Shown here in pieces: positions 43,527 through 52,787 of a stretch of DNA of 64,000 bases. This stretch comes from an uncultured Rhodospirillaceae bacterium. Lineage in GTDB: Bacteria > Pseudomonadota > Alphaproteobacteria > Rhodospirillales > Casp-alpha2. The position numbers and the translations under genes are program-made. Numbering within the stretch: position 1 is the first letter of the stretch; each line of letters begins with the position of its first letter. Where the stretch lies: contig CAJWCU010000002.1 in the NCBI GenBank assembly GCA_913030825.1, forward strand, positions 235,155 through 299,154, read 5' to 3'. The notes under the pieces are model-generated. The model was not told the DNA's origin. It saw only the letters and a program-made list of their open reading frames with translations, and ran no database searches.

Positions 43527-44153
43527 ATGTTGACCTTAACGACCAATGCGCCCCGTCTCGTGATCACTTCCCTTGCCTTCGCTACTTTCTTGACCTTGAG
43601 CGCTTCGGCCTGGGCCGGCGCGGGGCACGGTCCGGCGAAGGGCGAGCCGCAAAACCAAGGACACATGATGGGCGCTCAAGGGGGCGATAGTCACGGCCCC
43701 GCGGGGCATCACGGTATGGAGATCGGCGCGCCGGGCAAGGCTGCCGACGTGACGCGGACCATCGACGTGGCGATGCACGATAATTACTACAAACCGGAAC
43801 AAATCACCGTTAAGGCGGGAGAGACAATCCGCTTCAAGATCACCAACAAAGGCGAGTTCCTACACGAATTCGGCCTCGGCACTGCGGTTATGCACAAAGC
43901 CCACCAGAAGGAAATGATGAAAATGTGGGAGCACGGCATGATCGAAGCTGATCGGATCAACCGCGATAAAATGATGATGGACCATGGCGATGGGCGCGGG
44001 ATGAAGCATGATGACCCGAATAGCATCCTGCTGGAGCCGGGAAAATCCGGTGAGGTGATTTGGAAGTTCTCCAAGCCGGTGGATCTGGAATTTGCTTGCA
44101 ACATTCCAGGGCATTACGAGTCCGGAATGATGGGCCCCATCAAATTCAAGTAA
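43527..44153 (+). CDS. Exported cupredoxin with Met/His-rich linker
   Basis: 208 aa from ATG 43527 (AAGGA nine bases upstream). Signal peptide, a Gly/His/Met linker (GHMMGAQGGDSHGPAGHHGM), then a plastocyanin-like domain with His in EFLHEFGLG and the type-1 ligands CNIPGHYESGM (Cys, His, Met). An inserted Met/His segment (MHKAHQKEMMKMWEHGM; MMMDHGDGRGMKHD) is unusual for cupredoxins and likely binds extra copper. It would shuttle copper or electrons to CopA, 23 bases downstream. Confidence 0.87.
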   Translation: MLTLTTNAPRLVITSLAFATFLTLSASAWAGAGHGPAKGEPQNQGHMMGAQGGDSHGPAGHHGMEIGAPGKAADVTRTIDVAMHDNYYKPEQITVKAGETIRFKITNKGEFLHEFGLGTAVMHKAHQKEMMKMWEHGMIEADRINRDKMMMDHGDGRGMKHDDPNSILLEPGKSGEVIWKFSKPVDLEFACNIPGHYESGMMGPIKFK

Positions 44154-44176
44154 AGATCGAAGGACAGGAGAATCCG

Positions 44177-46096
44177 ATGATAACCATTACACGCCAACAT
44201 GTTGTCGGTGCCGTGATGGGCTTAGGGCTGGTAGCCGCTCTGGGGAGCGGCTCCGCCCAAGCCGGCGAGTACAACATTACTATCGATCCGGTAACCATCG
44301 ACACAGGCGACTTCACGCGATCCGGGGTGGGGTTCAACGGCGCCTCGCCGGGGCCGGTGTTGCGGTTCAAGGAAGGTGAAAACGTTACCATTAACGTGAC
44401 CAACAATCTGTCCGAGGATTCGTCGATCCACTGGCATGGATTAATACTGCCGTTCCAGCAGGACGGCGTGCCTAACATCAGCTATCCAGGGATCAAGTCA
44501 GGCGAGACTTTCACCTATAATTTCCCGATCAAGCAATCCGGCACCTATTGGTTCCACAGTCATTCTGGATTTCAGGAACCGGATGGCGCCTATGGCGCCA
44601 TCGTCATCGAACCAAAAGAACGCGAGCCTTATCGCTACGACCGCGAATACGTGGTTCAACTCGCCGATGCCCATCCGCATTCGGGAAATCGCATCATGCG
44701 AAACCTGAAGATGATGGCGGATTACTACAACCGTAAACAGCAAACGGTGTTCGACTTCTTCAAGGACAGTGAAAAGATGGGTTTGGGTGCGGCGCTGTCG
44801 GATCGCATGGCCTGGGGCGACATGCGGATGATGGCCACGGACATCGAAGACCTTCAGGGGTTTACGCCGCTGATCAATGGCAAGGGTCCCGACCAGAATT
44901 GGACGGGCCTGTTTAAGCCAGGCGAACGCGTCCGCCTTCGCTTCATTAATTCATCGGCGATGACATATTTTGATATTCGCATCCCCGGCTTGAAGATGAC
45001 CGTGGTGCAGGCCGACGGAAATAATGTACAACCTGTGTCTGTCGACGAATTCCGCATCGCCGTGGCCGAAACTTATGATGTCATCGTTCGGCCAGCGGAA
45101 GACAAAGCCTATACCATCTTCGCAGAGTCCATGGGGCGCACCGCCTATGCGCGTGGCACCCTTGCGCCTCGTGAGGGATTGACTGCCGAAGTGCCGGACC
45201 TGCGGAAGTCCCCACTTCTTACCATGGCGGACATGGGGATGTCGCACGGCATGGATCACGGAGCGATGGCCATGGGAAGCGCAACGCACAAAATGCCTGA
45301 CGGCAGCTCGATGAGTGGTGCGGCCCATGATGCTCATAGCAGCACAACCCATAAAATGCCGGACGGAAGCGAAATGAAAGGCGCTGGCCACGCGATGCCC
45401 GACGGATCACAAATGCAAGGTGCTGAGCACCAAGGTATGGCGCAGGGTGGCAGGCATCAAATGTCCGACGACGCCATGATGAAGGGCATGGACCATTCAG
45501 CCCAGGGTGCCATGGCACAGAGCGGCATGGATCATTCCATGCACGGCGGCATGGCAAAAGGTGGCATGGCCAAGGAAGCCGATTCTTTCTACGCATCCAA
45601 CAGCGGTTTGATGCCGAGCGCGGCGAACGGCGGAAAATTTCTTTCCTACAATGATTTGAAAGCGCAGAAACCGCTCTATAAACAGCGTCCGCCGACGCGC
45701 GAGATCGAACTGCGTCTGACCGGCAACATGGAGCGCTACATCTGGTCCATTAACGGCGTGAAGTTCAAGGACGCCGAGCCCATCCGCCTGAAGTACGGGG
45801 AGCGGGTTCGATTCAAGTTCGTCAATGAAACCATGATGACCCACCCCATGCACCTGCACGGCATGTGGTCGATTTTGGACAATGGCAACGGCAAATGGAA
45901 CCCGATCAAGCACGTTGTCAGCGTGTCTCCGGGAACTACGGTCTATATGGAGACTGAGGTCGATGCGCCCGGCCAATGGGCGTTCCATTGCCATCTCTCC
46001 TATCACGCCGACGCGGGCATGTTCCGCAAAGTCGTGGTCGAGGGTGGTCCCAAAGAACAGGCCGACGCATCGGCCGTCCGGCACGAAGGGCATTGA
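44177..46096 (+). CDS. copA: CopA/PcoA-type multicopper oxidase
   Basis: 639 aa from ATG 44177 (AGGAG upstream). Signal peptide (VVGAVMGLGLVAALGSGSAQA; no twin Arg seen, so Sec). Copper motifs HWHG, HSHSG (TYWFHSHSGF), HPMHLHGMW and HCHLSYHADAGM. Residues ~350-465 are a long Met/His-rich insert with HKMPDGS, AMPDGSQM and MDHSMHGG repeats, like the MxxHxxM arrays of PcoA, giving many Cu+ sites. Periplasmic Cu+ oxidation and copper storage. Followed at once by copB. Confidence 0.94.
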   Translation: MITITRQHVVGAVMGLGLVAALGSGSAQAGEYNITIDPVTIDTGDFTRSGVGFNGASPGPVLRFKEGENVTINVTNNLSEDSSIHWHGLILPFQQDGVPNISYPGIKSGETFTYNFPIKQSGTYWFHSHSGFQEPDGAYGAIVIEPKEREPYRYDREYVVQLADAHPHSGNRIMRNLKMMADYYNRKQQTVFDFFKDSEKMGLGAALSDRMAWGDMRMMATDIEDLQGFTPLINGKGPDQNWTGLFKPGERVRLRFINSSAMTYFDIRIPGLKMTVVQADGNNVQPVSVDEFRIAVAETYDVIVRPAEDKAYTIFAESMGRTAYARGTLAPREGLTAEVPDLRKSPLLTMADMGMSHGMDHGAMAMGSATHKMPDGSSMSGAAHDAHSSTTHKMPDGSEMKGAGHAMPDGSQMQGAEHQGMAQGGRHQMSDDAMMKGMDHSAQGAMAQSGMDHSMHGGMAKGGMAKEADSFYASNSGLMPSAANGGKFLSYNDLKAQKPLYKQRPPTREIELRLTGNMERYIWSINGVKFKDAEPIRLKYGERVRFKFVNETMMTHPMHLHGMWSILDNGNGKWNPIKHVVSVSPGTTVYMETEVDAPGQWAFHCHLSYHADAGMFRKVVVEGGPKEQADASAVRHEGH

Positions 46097-46098
46097 TC

Positions 46099-46812
46099 AT
46101 GACGCTGCAGAAAATTCTCGCGGGGCTTGTCGCACCAGCCTTTGTGATCTCGGTCTTACCAGCCACACCCGTTCAAGCGGAGCCTCTGATTTGGGGCGTT
46201 CAGGCGGAACAAACTGAATTCCGGTATGGCAAGGATACGGACGTGTTCGCCTGGAACTTCGATGCCTTGGTCGGCAGTGATGAATTGAAACTCGTGTGGC
46301 GCTCCGAGGGTGAATTCGCGACCAAGAATGATAATTTTGAACGGTTGGAGAACCAGCTCCGGGCGCAGGTCCCGATCTCGACTTTCTTCGATGCGGTGGG
46401 CGGTGTTCGCTTCTCAAGCCCATCCTCCGGCAACCGTTTCGATGGAGTCATCGGACTACACGGATTGGCTCCGCAGTTCTTTGAAGTGGATGCCGATCTA
46501 TTCGTTGGCGAGTATCCGTCAGCGAGGCTTGACGTGGATTACGAAGTTCTACTTACGAACCGCCTTATTGCGACACCAACCATCGAATTGAATCTACCGT
46601 TCACGGACGATACAAAATATGGCAAAGCGGCGTTTGGTCCCAGTTTGGAAGTTGGGTTGCGTCTTAGCTATGACGTCGTAGACCGTTTGTTGTCACCCTA
46701 TATCGGGATTCATTACGAACGGTCGTTCGGCGGAACGGCGAATATCAAGCGTAGCGAAGGCGAAGATGCAGGTGCCGTATTTTTCTTGGTTGGGGCGAAG
46801 ATGATATTCTAA
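46099..46812 (+). CDS. copB: CopB/PcoB outer-membrane copper-resistance protein
   Basis: 237 aa from ATG 46099. Signal peptide ending ATPVQA, then a beta-barrel: VQAEQTEFRYGKDTDVFAWNFDAL, WRSEGEF, AQVPISTFFDAVGGVRF, and the C-terminal YIGIHYERSFGG ... GAVFFLVGAKMIF ending in Phe. The Met/His-rich N-terminal extension of many CopB proteins is missing, so this is the short form. Partners CopA; a terminator follows. Confidence 0.9.
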   Translation: MTLQKILAGLVAPAFVISVLPATPVQAEPLIWGVQAEQTEFRYGKDTDVFAWNFDALVGSDELKLVWRSEGEFATKNDNFERLENQLRAQVPISTFFDAVGGVRFSSPSSGNRFDGVIGLHGLAPQFFEVDADLFVGEYPSARLDVDYEVLLTNRLIATPTIELNLPFTDDTKYGKAAFGPSLEVGLRLSYDVVDRLLSPYIGIHYERSFGGTANIKRSEGEDAGAVFFLVGAKMIF

Positions 46813-46837
46813 CCCCTTATCGTTTTCTCCCCAACCT

Positions 46838-46880
46838 GGCCCCTGGTGTCCTCGAGAGAGAGCATCAGGGGCCGCTTTTT
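46838..46880 (+). terminator. Terminator after copB
   Basis: GGCCCCTGGTG (46838-46848) pairs with CATCAGGGGCC (46863-46873), 11 pairs with one G-U, followed by GC and TTTTT. Confidence 0.85.
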
Positions 46881-46950
46881 ATCATCAGCCAGAGTCTAGG
46901 GGGATGTTATAGAATTGGGAAAGATTCTCAGTTCGGTAAGGAAGGCGAAA

Positions 46951-48378
46951 TTGGACATCAAATCCTTTCATGTTTCCCGTCGACACGTCCTGGGTGGGAT
47001 TGCTGGTGCAGTTGCGGTTGGCGCTTTTCGGCAAAGCTTGGCGGCGATGCCGTCGCCCTCGTTGGTTCTACGTCCCAGCCCGGGTCGAAGCATGCTGACC
47101 GAGAGCGATGAACCTACGGCGGTCTGGAGCTATGGTGATACGGTTCCTGGACCGTTGCTCCGCGTCCGCCAGGGCGAGCGCGTAAACGTTCGCTTGGAAA
47201 ACGGCCTGGATCAGCCGACGTCGGTTCACTGGCACGGCATCCGTATTGAAAATTCGATGGACGGCGTTGCCGGGATGACACAGGACCCTGTCCCACCGGG
47301 CGGCGAATTCGATTACTCCTTCGTTGTGCCGGACGCCGGCACCTATTGGTACCACCCTCATTTCCGATCTTGGGAGCAGTTGGCCAGAGGTCTATACGGC
47401 GTTTTGATCGTCGACGAAGCCGATCCCCCCAAGGTCGATCATGACCTTGTTTTCTGCGCCGACGACTGGCGAATGACCAAGAATAATCAGATAGACGCGC
47501 AAAGCTTTGGACAACTCCACGACTGGGCACATGCCGGCCGGTTGGGGAATTGGCTGACGGTGAACGGCCTGACGGGCATGGAGTACTCCGCCAGGCCAGG
47601 GGCAAGGGTACGGCTGCGGATGCTGAACGTTGCCAACGCGCGCATCCTTGCGTTCAATCTGGGCAGCCTGCCTGCCCGCGTCGTCGCAATCGACGGCCAG
47701 CCAATCGTCAGTCCAGCTGAGCCTGGGAATAGATTGATTTTGGCTCCGGGGCAGCGGGCCGATGTGATCCTCGATCTACCGGGCCCGGGGCCGGGCACCT
47801 ACGTCATCCAGGAAGTGTCGGGCGCGGAGCCAATCGAGGCTGCTCGTATCGTTACGCAAGGCGTCGCGGTTGCGGCCCCTCGACCGGCCCTGGACGCTGT
47901 CGCCTTGCTGCCCAATCCGGTGCCGGGGGATTTTGAATTTGAGGACGCGGTTGTCGTGCCGTTGCGGATGGAGGGCGGCGCCATGGGGCGGATGGAAGGT
48001 GCAACCTACAAAGGCGCCTATTACGGCATCCGCGACCTTGTGGGAAAGAACCAGGCGTGGGCATTCAACGGCATTGCTGGGCTCCCTGAAAAGCCTTTGG
48101 CATCGGTCGCCAAAGGGCGAACGATTGTTGTCGATATGATCAACGATACTCGCTGGCCGCATGCCATGCACCTCCACGGCCATCATTTCCGCGTCATCGC
48201 CCGCAACGGCAAGGCCGTAACCGGCACCCCCTGGCGGGATACGGAACTGGTCGACGCTGGGGAACGCGTCCGCATTGCTTTCGTGGCGAACAATCCGGGA
48301 AAGTGGGTGTTCCATTGCCATATGCTTGAGCATCAGGCGGCGGGCATGATCACCTGGCTTGAAGTTGTTGATGGGTGA
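46951..48378 (+). CDS. Second Tat-exported multicopper oxidase
   Basis: 475 aa if TTG 46951 is the start (AGGAAGG five bases upstream); TTG 46915 is the other in-frame option and no ATG is available. Tat signal SRRHVLGGIAGAVAVGA. Motifs HWHG, HPHFRS, HAMHLHGHHF, HCHMLEHQAAGM. A much shorter Met-rich stretch (RMEGGAMGRMEGA) than in the oxidase at 6081, with which it shares length and domain order. A CueO-type cuprous oxidase. TVP38 protein gene follows after 57 bases. It has no CutF-like leader. Confidence 0.9.
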   Translation: MDIKSFHVSRRHVLGGIAGAVAVGAFRQSLAAMPSPSLVLRPSPGRSMLTESDEPTAVWSYGDTVPGPLLRVRQGERVNVRLENGLDQPTSVHWHGIRIENSMDGVAGMTQDPVPPGGEFDYSFVVPDAGTYWYHPHFRSWEQLARGLYGVLIVDEADPPKVDHDLVFCADDWRMTKNNQIDAQSFGQLHDWAHAGRLGNWLTVNGLTGMEYSARPGARVRLRMLNVANARILAFNLGSLPARVVAIDGQPIVSPAEPGNRLILAPGQRADVILDLPGPGPGTYVIQEVSGAEPIEAARIVTQGVAVAAPRPALDAVALLPNPVPGDFEFEDAVVVPLRMEGGAMGRMEGATYKGAYYGIRDLVGKNQAWAFNGIAGLPEKPLASVAKGRTIVVDMINDTRWPHAMHLHGHHFRVIARNGKAVTGTPWRDTELVDAGERVRIAFVANNPGKWVFHCHMLEHQAAGMITWLEVVDG

Positions 48379-48435
48379 AGCTCAGCGGCAAATCCTTCAC
48401 TCCTCTAAAGAGATGCGTTTAAAAGTCGGCTTATC

Positions 48436-49209
48436 ATGTCATCTGACGACAATTCACATTCGGCACCTCCGGTTGAGGATCATCCCGCTCCGAAAAACGG
48501 GATGGCGGGCGATGGTCCCAGTGACCGCAAGCGCACCAAAATTCTTCTTACCGTTCTTATTCTTGTCGGCCTTGTCGCGGCTTATGGTGCGCTCTCGTGG
48601 AGTGGCGCGCTCGACGAAATGATGAACAGTGAGACGCTTCGGAAGCATGTCGAAAACCTCGGTCTCTTCGGTCCTCTTGGCGTCGTCATTTTGATGTCCT
48701 TGGCGATTGTGTTGAATCCAATCCCAAGCGCACCCATAGCGTTGGCCGCCGGAGCGGCCTATGGCCATTTCTGGGGAACAGTGTATGTAGCGATTGGCGC
48801 GGAGATAGGGGCTTTGATTGCGTTTGGCATTGCCCGCCTAGTTGGCTACGACGTCTTGCGTCGATGGTTGGGCCGCGGCCTTTCATTGGGCGTTTTCGGC
48901 TCCCAGAATGCGTTAATGGCTGTCGTCTTTCTAAGCCGTTTGTTACCCTTCATATCGTTTGATCTGGTTAGTTATGCGGCGGGCCTCACGCCCCTCAAAT
49001 GGTGGCGGTTCGCGGTCGCAACAATGGCCGGCATCATTCCGGCAAGTTTCCTGCTCGCCCATTTCGGTGGAGAAATGGCATCCCTCGATAGTGCGCGGGT
49101 TGTAGAAGCGGTCGTCGCTCTCGGTGCTCTTACAGCCCTTCCGATCGCGGGAAAATTGATTTGGGATCGTGTTCGGAAAAAATCCGTCCGAACAGAGGGC
49201 AACGAATGA
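48436..49209 (+). CDS. TVP38/TMEM64-family membrane protein
   Basis: 257 aa. Soluble Pro/His-rich start (HSAPPVEDHPAPKNG), then helices with the VTT/DedA core: LFGPLGVVILMSLAIVLNPIPSAPI, AAGAAYGHFWGTVYVAIGAEIGALIAF, and LSRLLPFISFDLVSYAAGLTPLKWW. Members act in lipid or selenite handling and often accompany metal resistance genes; function here unknown. It ends one base before the convergent histidine-kinase stop. Confidence 0.87.
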   Translation: MSSDDNSHSAPPVEDHPAPKNGMAGDGPSDRKRTKILLTVLILVGLVAAYGALSWSGALDEMMNSETLRKHVENLGLFGPLGVVILMSLAIVLNPIPSAPIALAAGAAYGHFWGTVYVAIGAEIGALIAFGIARLVGYDVLRRWLGRGLSLGVFGSQNALMAVVFLSRLLPFISFDLVSYAAGLTPLKWWRFAVATMAGIIPASFLLAHFGGEMASLDSARVVEAVVALGALTALPIAGKLIWDRVRKKSVRTEGNE

Positions 49210-50595
49210 TTAGCGGGGAAGTGTGACGGTCACGGTCAACCCGGAGGTGGCTTCATTGTTCAGTTCGACAGTCCCGCCGTGATTCTCGATGACCGTTTTC
49301 GCCAAGCTGAGGCCCAGGCCCGTACCTTCGGTGTTTTCCGAACGGGATCTATCGCATCGATAAAACGGTTCGAACACGCGCTTGATCTCTTCATCGGGAA
49401 TTCCTGGGCCGTCGTCTTTTATGCGGACAGATATCCTGTCGTCGGTACGTTCAAGAAAAGCCCGAACGCGATGTCCATAGCGAAGGCCGTTGTCGATTAG
49501 GTTGCTGAACGCCCGGCGCAAGGCCACGGGCTGGCCATGGATGATGATTTTCCCGGAAAGCGGCATGACGGTCACGTCATTCCCTATGTCTGAAGCATCG
49601 TCGCAAATGGCCTGTATCAAGGCTCCCAGGTCGATGTCCTGCCTATCTTCCAAATCAAACGCCTGCCGAGCCAGACCCAAGGTTGCCGAAACGATGGATT
49701 CCATTTCCGAGATTGATGAAAGGAGTTTCGTCCTTTCGTCGGATGAGGGCAAAGCCTCGGTCCGGAGTTTGATTAAAGACAACGGGGTCCGCAGATCGTG
49801 GGACAGAGCACCCATCATTTCCGTCCGGCTTCGGATCATGCTTCTGACCTGATCCTGCATATCGTTGAAGACCGCAGCGACTTCTCGAACTTCCGCAGCG
49901 CCTCTGATCGGCATCGGCGGTGCATGAATGTCAGATGCAAATCTCCGGGCAGCGCGGGCAAATACATCCAAGGGAGAGAGCATGCGTCGTACAACCCAAA
50001 TTGAAATTAGGATGATGGAAATGGTCATAACCCCGACGGTGGTTAATGATGGGCTCCAGAGTTCTGCCGGAAATTCGGGGATCACATATGCGATGTTTAG
50101 CCAGCCTCCACTGTTCAAAGGTACGGACATTCTCACGTTCAGGTGAACAGGTAAGCGGTAAACAGTTCGAAGTACATGTAGGAACCATTCGCTAACCGTG
50201 TCCCTGTGGAGAGAGGCGGACACTGGTGGTCGTTCGACCATGCTGATTCGTCCGTTCGCCATTTCGTTTGAATGGGATTCGCGTTTTATGTGCTCCCGAA
50301 AAATTTGATCGTAAGGGGGGCGATAAGGTTCATCCGAAAAAATCGGGTTGCCACTCAACGATGCGCGAAGATGAGGTTCGTCCAAGGTGTTCACAATATC
50401 AAACCGCCAAGCGGTATTTGATGAGGCGACCGTATGTGTGACATGCGCAAAGGTTTGCGCCGTTGTGCGCAAGCTTAGATGAATGAGTGCGTCGAGCCGG
50501 TCTCTCGAGTAATGGAACAGCCCGATAAGGTAAGCTGTTGTGAGGCCGAGGGTGACCATGGTGATGGTCTGTGTCGTCAGGGATCGGATACGCAT
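49210..50595 (-). CDS. Sensor histidine kinase
   Basis: 461 aa. N-terminal helix (ITMVTLGLTTAYLIGLFHY), ~140-residue periplasmic sensor, second helix (VGVMTISIILISIWVV), HAMP linker, H-box ALSHDLRTPLSLIKLRTEA with phosphorylated His, N-box NLIDNGLRYG, DDGPGIPDEE, GTGLGLSLAK. The sensor has no Cys and only scattered His/Met, so metal sensing is not evident from it. Starts 4 bases after the response regulator; same CueR-type promoter. Confidence 0.93.
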   Translation of the reverse strand: MRIRSLTTQTITMVTLGLTTAYLIGLFHYSRDRLDALIHLSLRTTAQTFAHVTHTVASSNTAWRFDIVNTLDEPHLRASLSGNPIFSDEPYRPPYDQIFREHIKRESHSNEMANGRISMVERPPVSASLHRDTVSEWFLHVLRTVYRLPVHLNVRMSVPLNSGGWLNIAYVIPEFPAELWSPSLTTVGVMTISIILISIWVVRRMLSPLDVFARAARRFASDIHAPPMPIRGAAEVREVAAVFNDMQDQVRSMIRSRTEMMGALSHDLRTPLSLIKLRTEALPSSDERTKLLSSISEMESIVSATLGLARQAFDLEDRQDIDLGALIQAICDDASDIGNDVTVMPLSGKIIIHGQPVALRRAFSNLIDNGLRYGHRVRAFLERTDDRISVRIKDDGPGIPDEEIKRVFEPFYRCDRSRSENTEGTGLGLSLAKTVIENHGGTVELNNEATSGLTVTVTLPR

Positions 50596-50599
50596 GGTT

Positions 50600-51319
50600 T
50601 TACTCTCGCGTCACTTCGGCTGAGAGAACGTATCCTCCTCCCCATACAGTTTTGATAATTGTCGAATTTTTGGGATCGTGTTCGATTTTGCGTCTGAGCC
50701 GACTGACTTGTGTGTCTATGCTGCGGTCGAAAGCAACGGAATCGCGTCCACGCGCGAGGTCTAACAGTTGCTCACGGGAGAGTACCCGGTTTGGGCGTTG
50801 GACCAACACTTGGAGCAGGCTGAATTCACCGGTGCTCAGTGGTACGATGACGTTATCAACCGCAATCAGTTCGCGACGTTCTACATCCAGACGCCAACCG
50901 TTGAACTTATAGATTTTACTTGGCTCGTTAGGAGGAGTGGTTGGTTCTCGCTCTATCCTTCTAAGGACGGCTTGCACGCGAGCGATGAGCTCAAGTGTGC
51001 TGAACGGCTTTGGCAGATAGTCATCCGCACCCATCTTGAGACCTAAAACGCGGTCGAGTTCTTCGCCTTTAGCGCTGATGATGATTACAGGTGTTGTGGC
51101 TTTCGAGCGAAGATCGCGGCAAAGAGTCAATCCATCATCACCAGGCAACATGACATCGAGAATGATTAAATCTACGCGCTCATTATCAAGCGCTTTGTTC
51201 ATTTCTTTGCCATCACCTGCGACAGATACACGGTAGCCTTCTTTTCTCAAAGCCTTGCTGACGAGTTCTCTCATTTCTCGGTTGTCTTCAACGACGAGAA
51301 TTTTCGGTGTCATTTCCAT
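50600..51319 (-). CDS. OmpR/PhoB-family response regulator
   Basis: 239 aa from ATG 51319 (AGGA eight bases upstream; ATGs at 51313 and 51357 also in frame). Receiver: ILVVEDNREMREL, LIILDVMLPGDDGLTL (phospho-Asp), ISAKG, YLPKPFSTLEL (Lys). C-terminal winged helix: LDVERREL ... LSTGEFSLLQVLVQRPNRVLSREQLL, FDRSIDTQVSRLRRKIE, KTVWGGGYV. Transcribed from a CueR-type promoter, so copper would raise the amount of the two-component system. Confidence 0.94.
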   Translation of the reverse strand: MEMTPKILVVEDNREMRELVSKALRKEGYRVSVAGDGKEMNKALDNERVDLIILDVMLPGDDGLTLCRDLRSKATTPVIIISAKGEELDRVLGLKMGADDYLPKPFSTLELIARVQAVLRRIEREPTTPPNEPSKIYKFNGWRLDVERRELIAVDNVIVPLSTGEFSLLQVLVQRPNRVLSREQLLDLARGRDSVAFDRSIDTQVSRLRRKIEHDPKNSTIIKTVWGGGYVLSAEVTRE

Positions 51320-51374
51320 ATTCGTTCCTGCTGCCATCAGGGAAATTTGTGACTCCATTGGATGCCTGGATTGA

Positions 51375-51405
51375 ACTATCAAGGCTCCAGTAGCGGGAGG
51401 GTCAA
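51375..51405 (-). promoter_or_regulatory. CueR-type promoter 8
   Basis: Minus strand: TTGACC (51405-51400), 19-base spacer with CTCCCG...CTGGAG, then GATAGT (51380-51375). Drives the response regulator and kinase. It shares a 278-base intergenic region with the divergent porin gene. Confidence 0.82.
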
Positions 51406-51467
51406 AGGAATTAGATCTGTTTATGGAAATATTGTGCCCTTGCCATCTGATGGTCGAAGGAAAAAAT

Positions 51468-51512
51468 GTGACAAAAAGTTTCAATTCGGGTTTTTGAAAT
51501 ATTTTGTCACAA
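51468..51512 (+). promoter_or_regulatory. Large palindromic operator before porin gene
   Basis: TGTGACAAAA (51468-51477) and TTTTGTCACA (51503-51512) are perfect 10-base inverted copies; TTTCAA and TTGAAA form an inner inverted pair. A similar TGTGAC site stands before 52968. Candidate target of the adjacent response regulator or another dimeric activator. Confidence 0.55.
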
Positions 51513-51597
51513 AAAACCACAGATTCGAAAAACTTCAGTGGCATTTCCAAGGCGTACTTCACCTCTATTCAACATCTCGAATGAGGAGGCTATTAAA

Positions 51598-52731
51598 TTG
51601 AAGAACGTCACCAAAATTGCTCTGAAATCTTGCACGTCACTTTCCCTTGCGGGGGCTGCGATGTTCGTACTTTCTGCTCCGGCAGAAGCGGGCTCGGTCA
51701 AGAATGGCAACGTGACTGACCTCACCGTTTATGGCCAAGTGAACCGTACCTTCATGGTTTATGACGACGGAGAGGAGATGGGCTATCGCAACATGGATGG
51801 CGATGCGGGTTCAACCCGTTTCGGCCTAAAGGCGTCAGGTAAGATCAATGAGTCGGTTTCTGTAGGGGCCCGTTTGGAAGCGGAGTTGCAATCCAACGAC
51901 CCTGCCACAATCAGCCAGTCAACTGAAAGCGATAGCGCCAGTGGCTTCACTGAGCGCCTTGCCTTCATTTACATCAACCACAAACAGTTCGGCAAATTAA
52001 CCATGGGTCAGGCATCTGCCGTATCCGACGGAATGTCTGATGGGTTGGACCTTGGTTATGTGGCCGGAGCGTTTGACGGGGTGGAGACCGGACGACGAAG
52101 TGTCAATGCCGTCCTGTTCCGCGAAGATAATGCGGGTGCGGCGCTTAGCAGCAGAAAGATCGGCAATTTCTTCGGAACTTTTGACCGTGGCCGTCAAGAT
52201 CAGATCAATTATGTCAGCCCGAATATCAACGGCTTCAAGCTTGAGGCTGGTTTGTATGACGCCGGAGATTGGGGCGCGGGTGTTCACTATGACAATAAGA
52301 TCGGTGCGTTCAAAGTTCGTGGGCGAGCATTTTATGAAAGTTTGACTAATTCGAGCACAAGCGAAGGTGCCTGGCAGGTCGGCGGCTCGGTGAAGCATGA
52401 CAGCGGGATTTCTTTGACCGGTGTTTATGGACAGAGCCTTGCAGTGGACGGTGCGGAGGATGATGCCCGTTGGGCGGCTACTGTTGGCTATACGGCTAAT
52501 TTGAATGCCCTAGGCCCCACCGGAATCGGTGTCAACGTCTCTGGTAGCCAGGATCGTACGGTTGTAGGTAGCGAGGCGATCGCTGTCGGGCTCGGTTTCA
52601 ACCAACAGATCAAGGGGGCCGGTACCAACATATACGGTAACGTTGCTTTTTGGGATGTTGACCTGCCTTCGAGTCAGACTCCGCTTGATCAGGTCGTGAC
52701 CATGCTGGTGGGTATGCAGGTTAAGTTTTAA
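51598..52731 (+). CDS. Gram-negative porin
   Basis: 377 aa from TTG 51598 (GAGGAGG eight bases upstream; no ATG fits). Signal peptide (KSCTSLSLAGAAMFVLSAPAEAG), then a 16-strand-type porin: TVYGQVNRTFMVYDDGEE, GSTRFGLKASGKINESVSVGARLEAEL, QFGKLTMGQAS, the loop-3-like acidic stretch, and a C-terminal strand VTMLVGMQVKF ending in Phe. Diffusion pore of unknown selectivity. Placed divergent from the copper-controlled two-component system and behind a palindromic operator. Confidence 0.88.
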   Translation: MKNVTKIALKSCTSLSLAGAAMFVLSAPAEAGSVKNGNVTDLTVYGQVNRTFMVYDDGEEMGYRNMDGDAGSTRFGLKASGKINESVSVGARLEAELQSNDPATISQSTESDSASGFTERLAFIYINHKQFGKLTMGQASAVSDGMSDGLDLGYVAGAFDGVETGRRSVNAVLFREDNAGAALSSRKIGNFFGTFDRGRQDQINYVSPNINGFKLEAGLYDAGDWGAGVHYDNKIGAFKVRGRAFYESLTNSSTSEGAWQVGGSVKHDSGISLTGVYGQSLAVDGAEDDARWAATVGYTANLNALGPTGIGVNVSGSQDRTVVGSEAIAVGLGFNQQIKGAGTNIYGNVAFWDVDLPSSQTPLDQVVTMLVGMQVKF

Positions 52732-52787
52732 GGGAGCGCCGGCAGGAGTGAGCTCTCCTGCTGTTCAAGTGACCTGACATTGGAAAG

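Noticed and set aside
42891..43530. A fourth stop-to-Shine-Dalgarno hairpin for the cupredoxin gene
   Set aside because: Only 5-8 bp matches were found, and none joins the stop region to the AAGGA before 43527.
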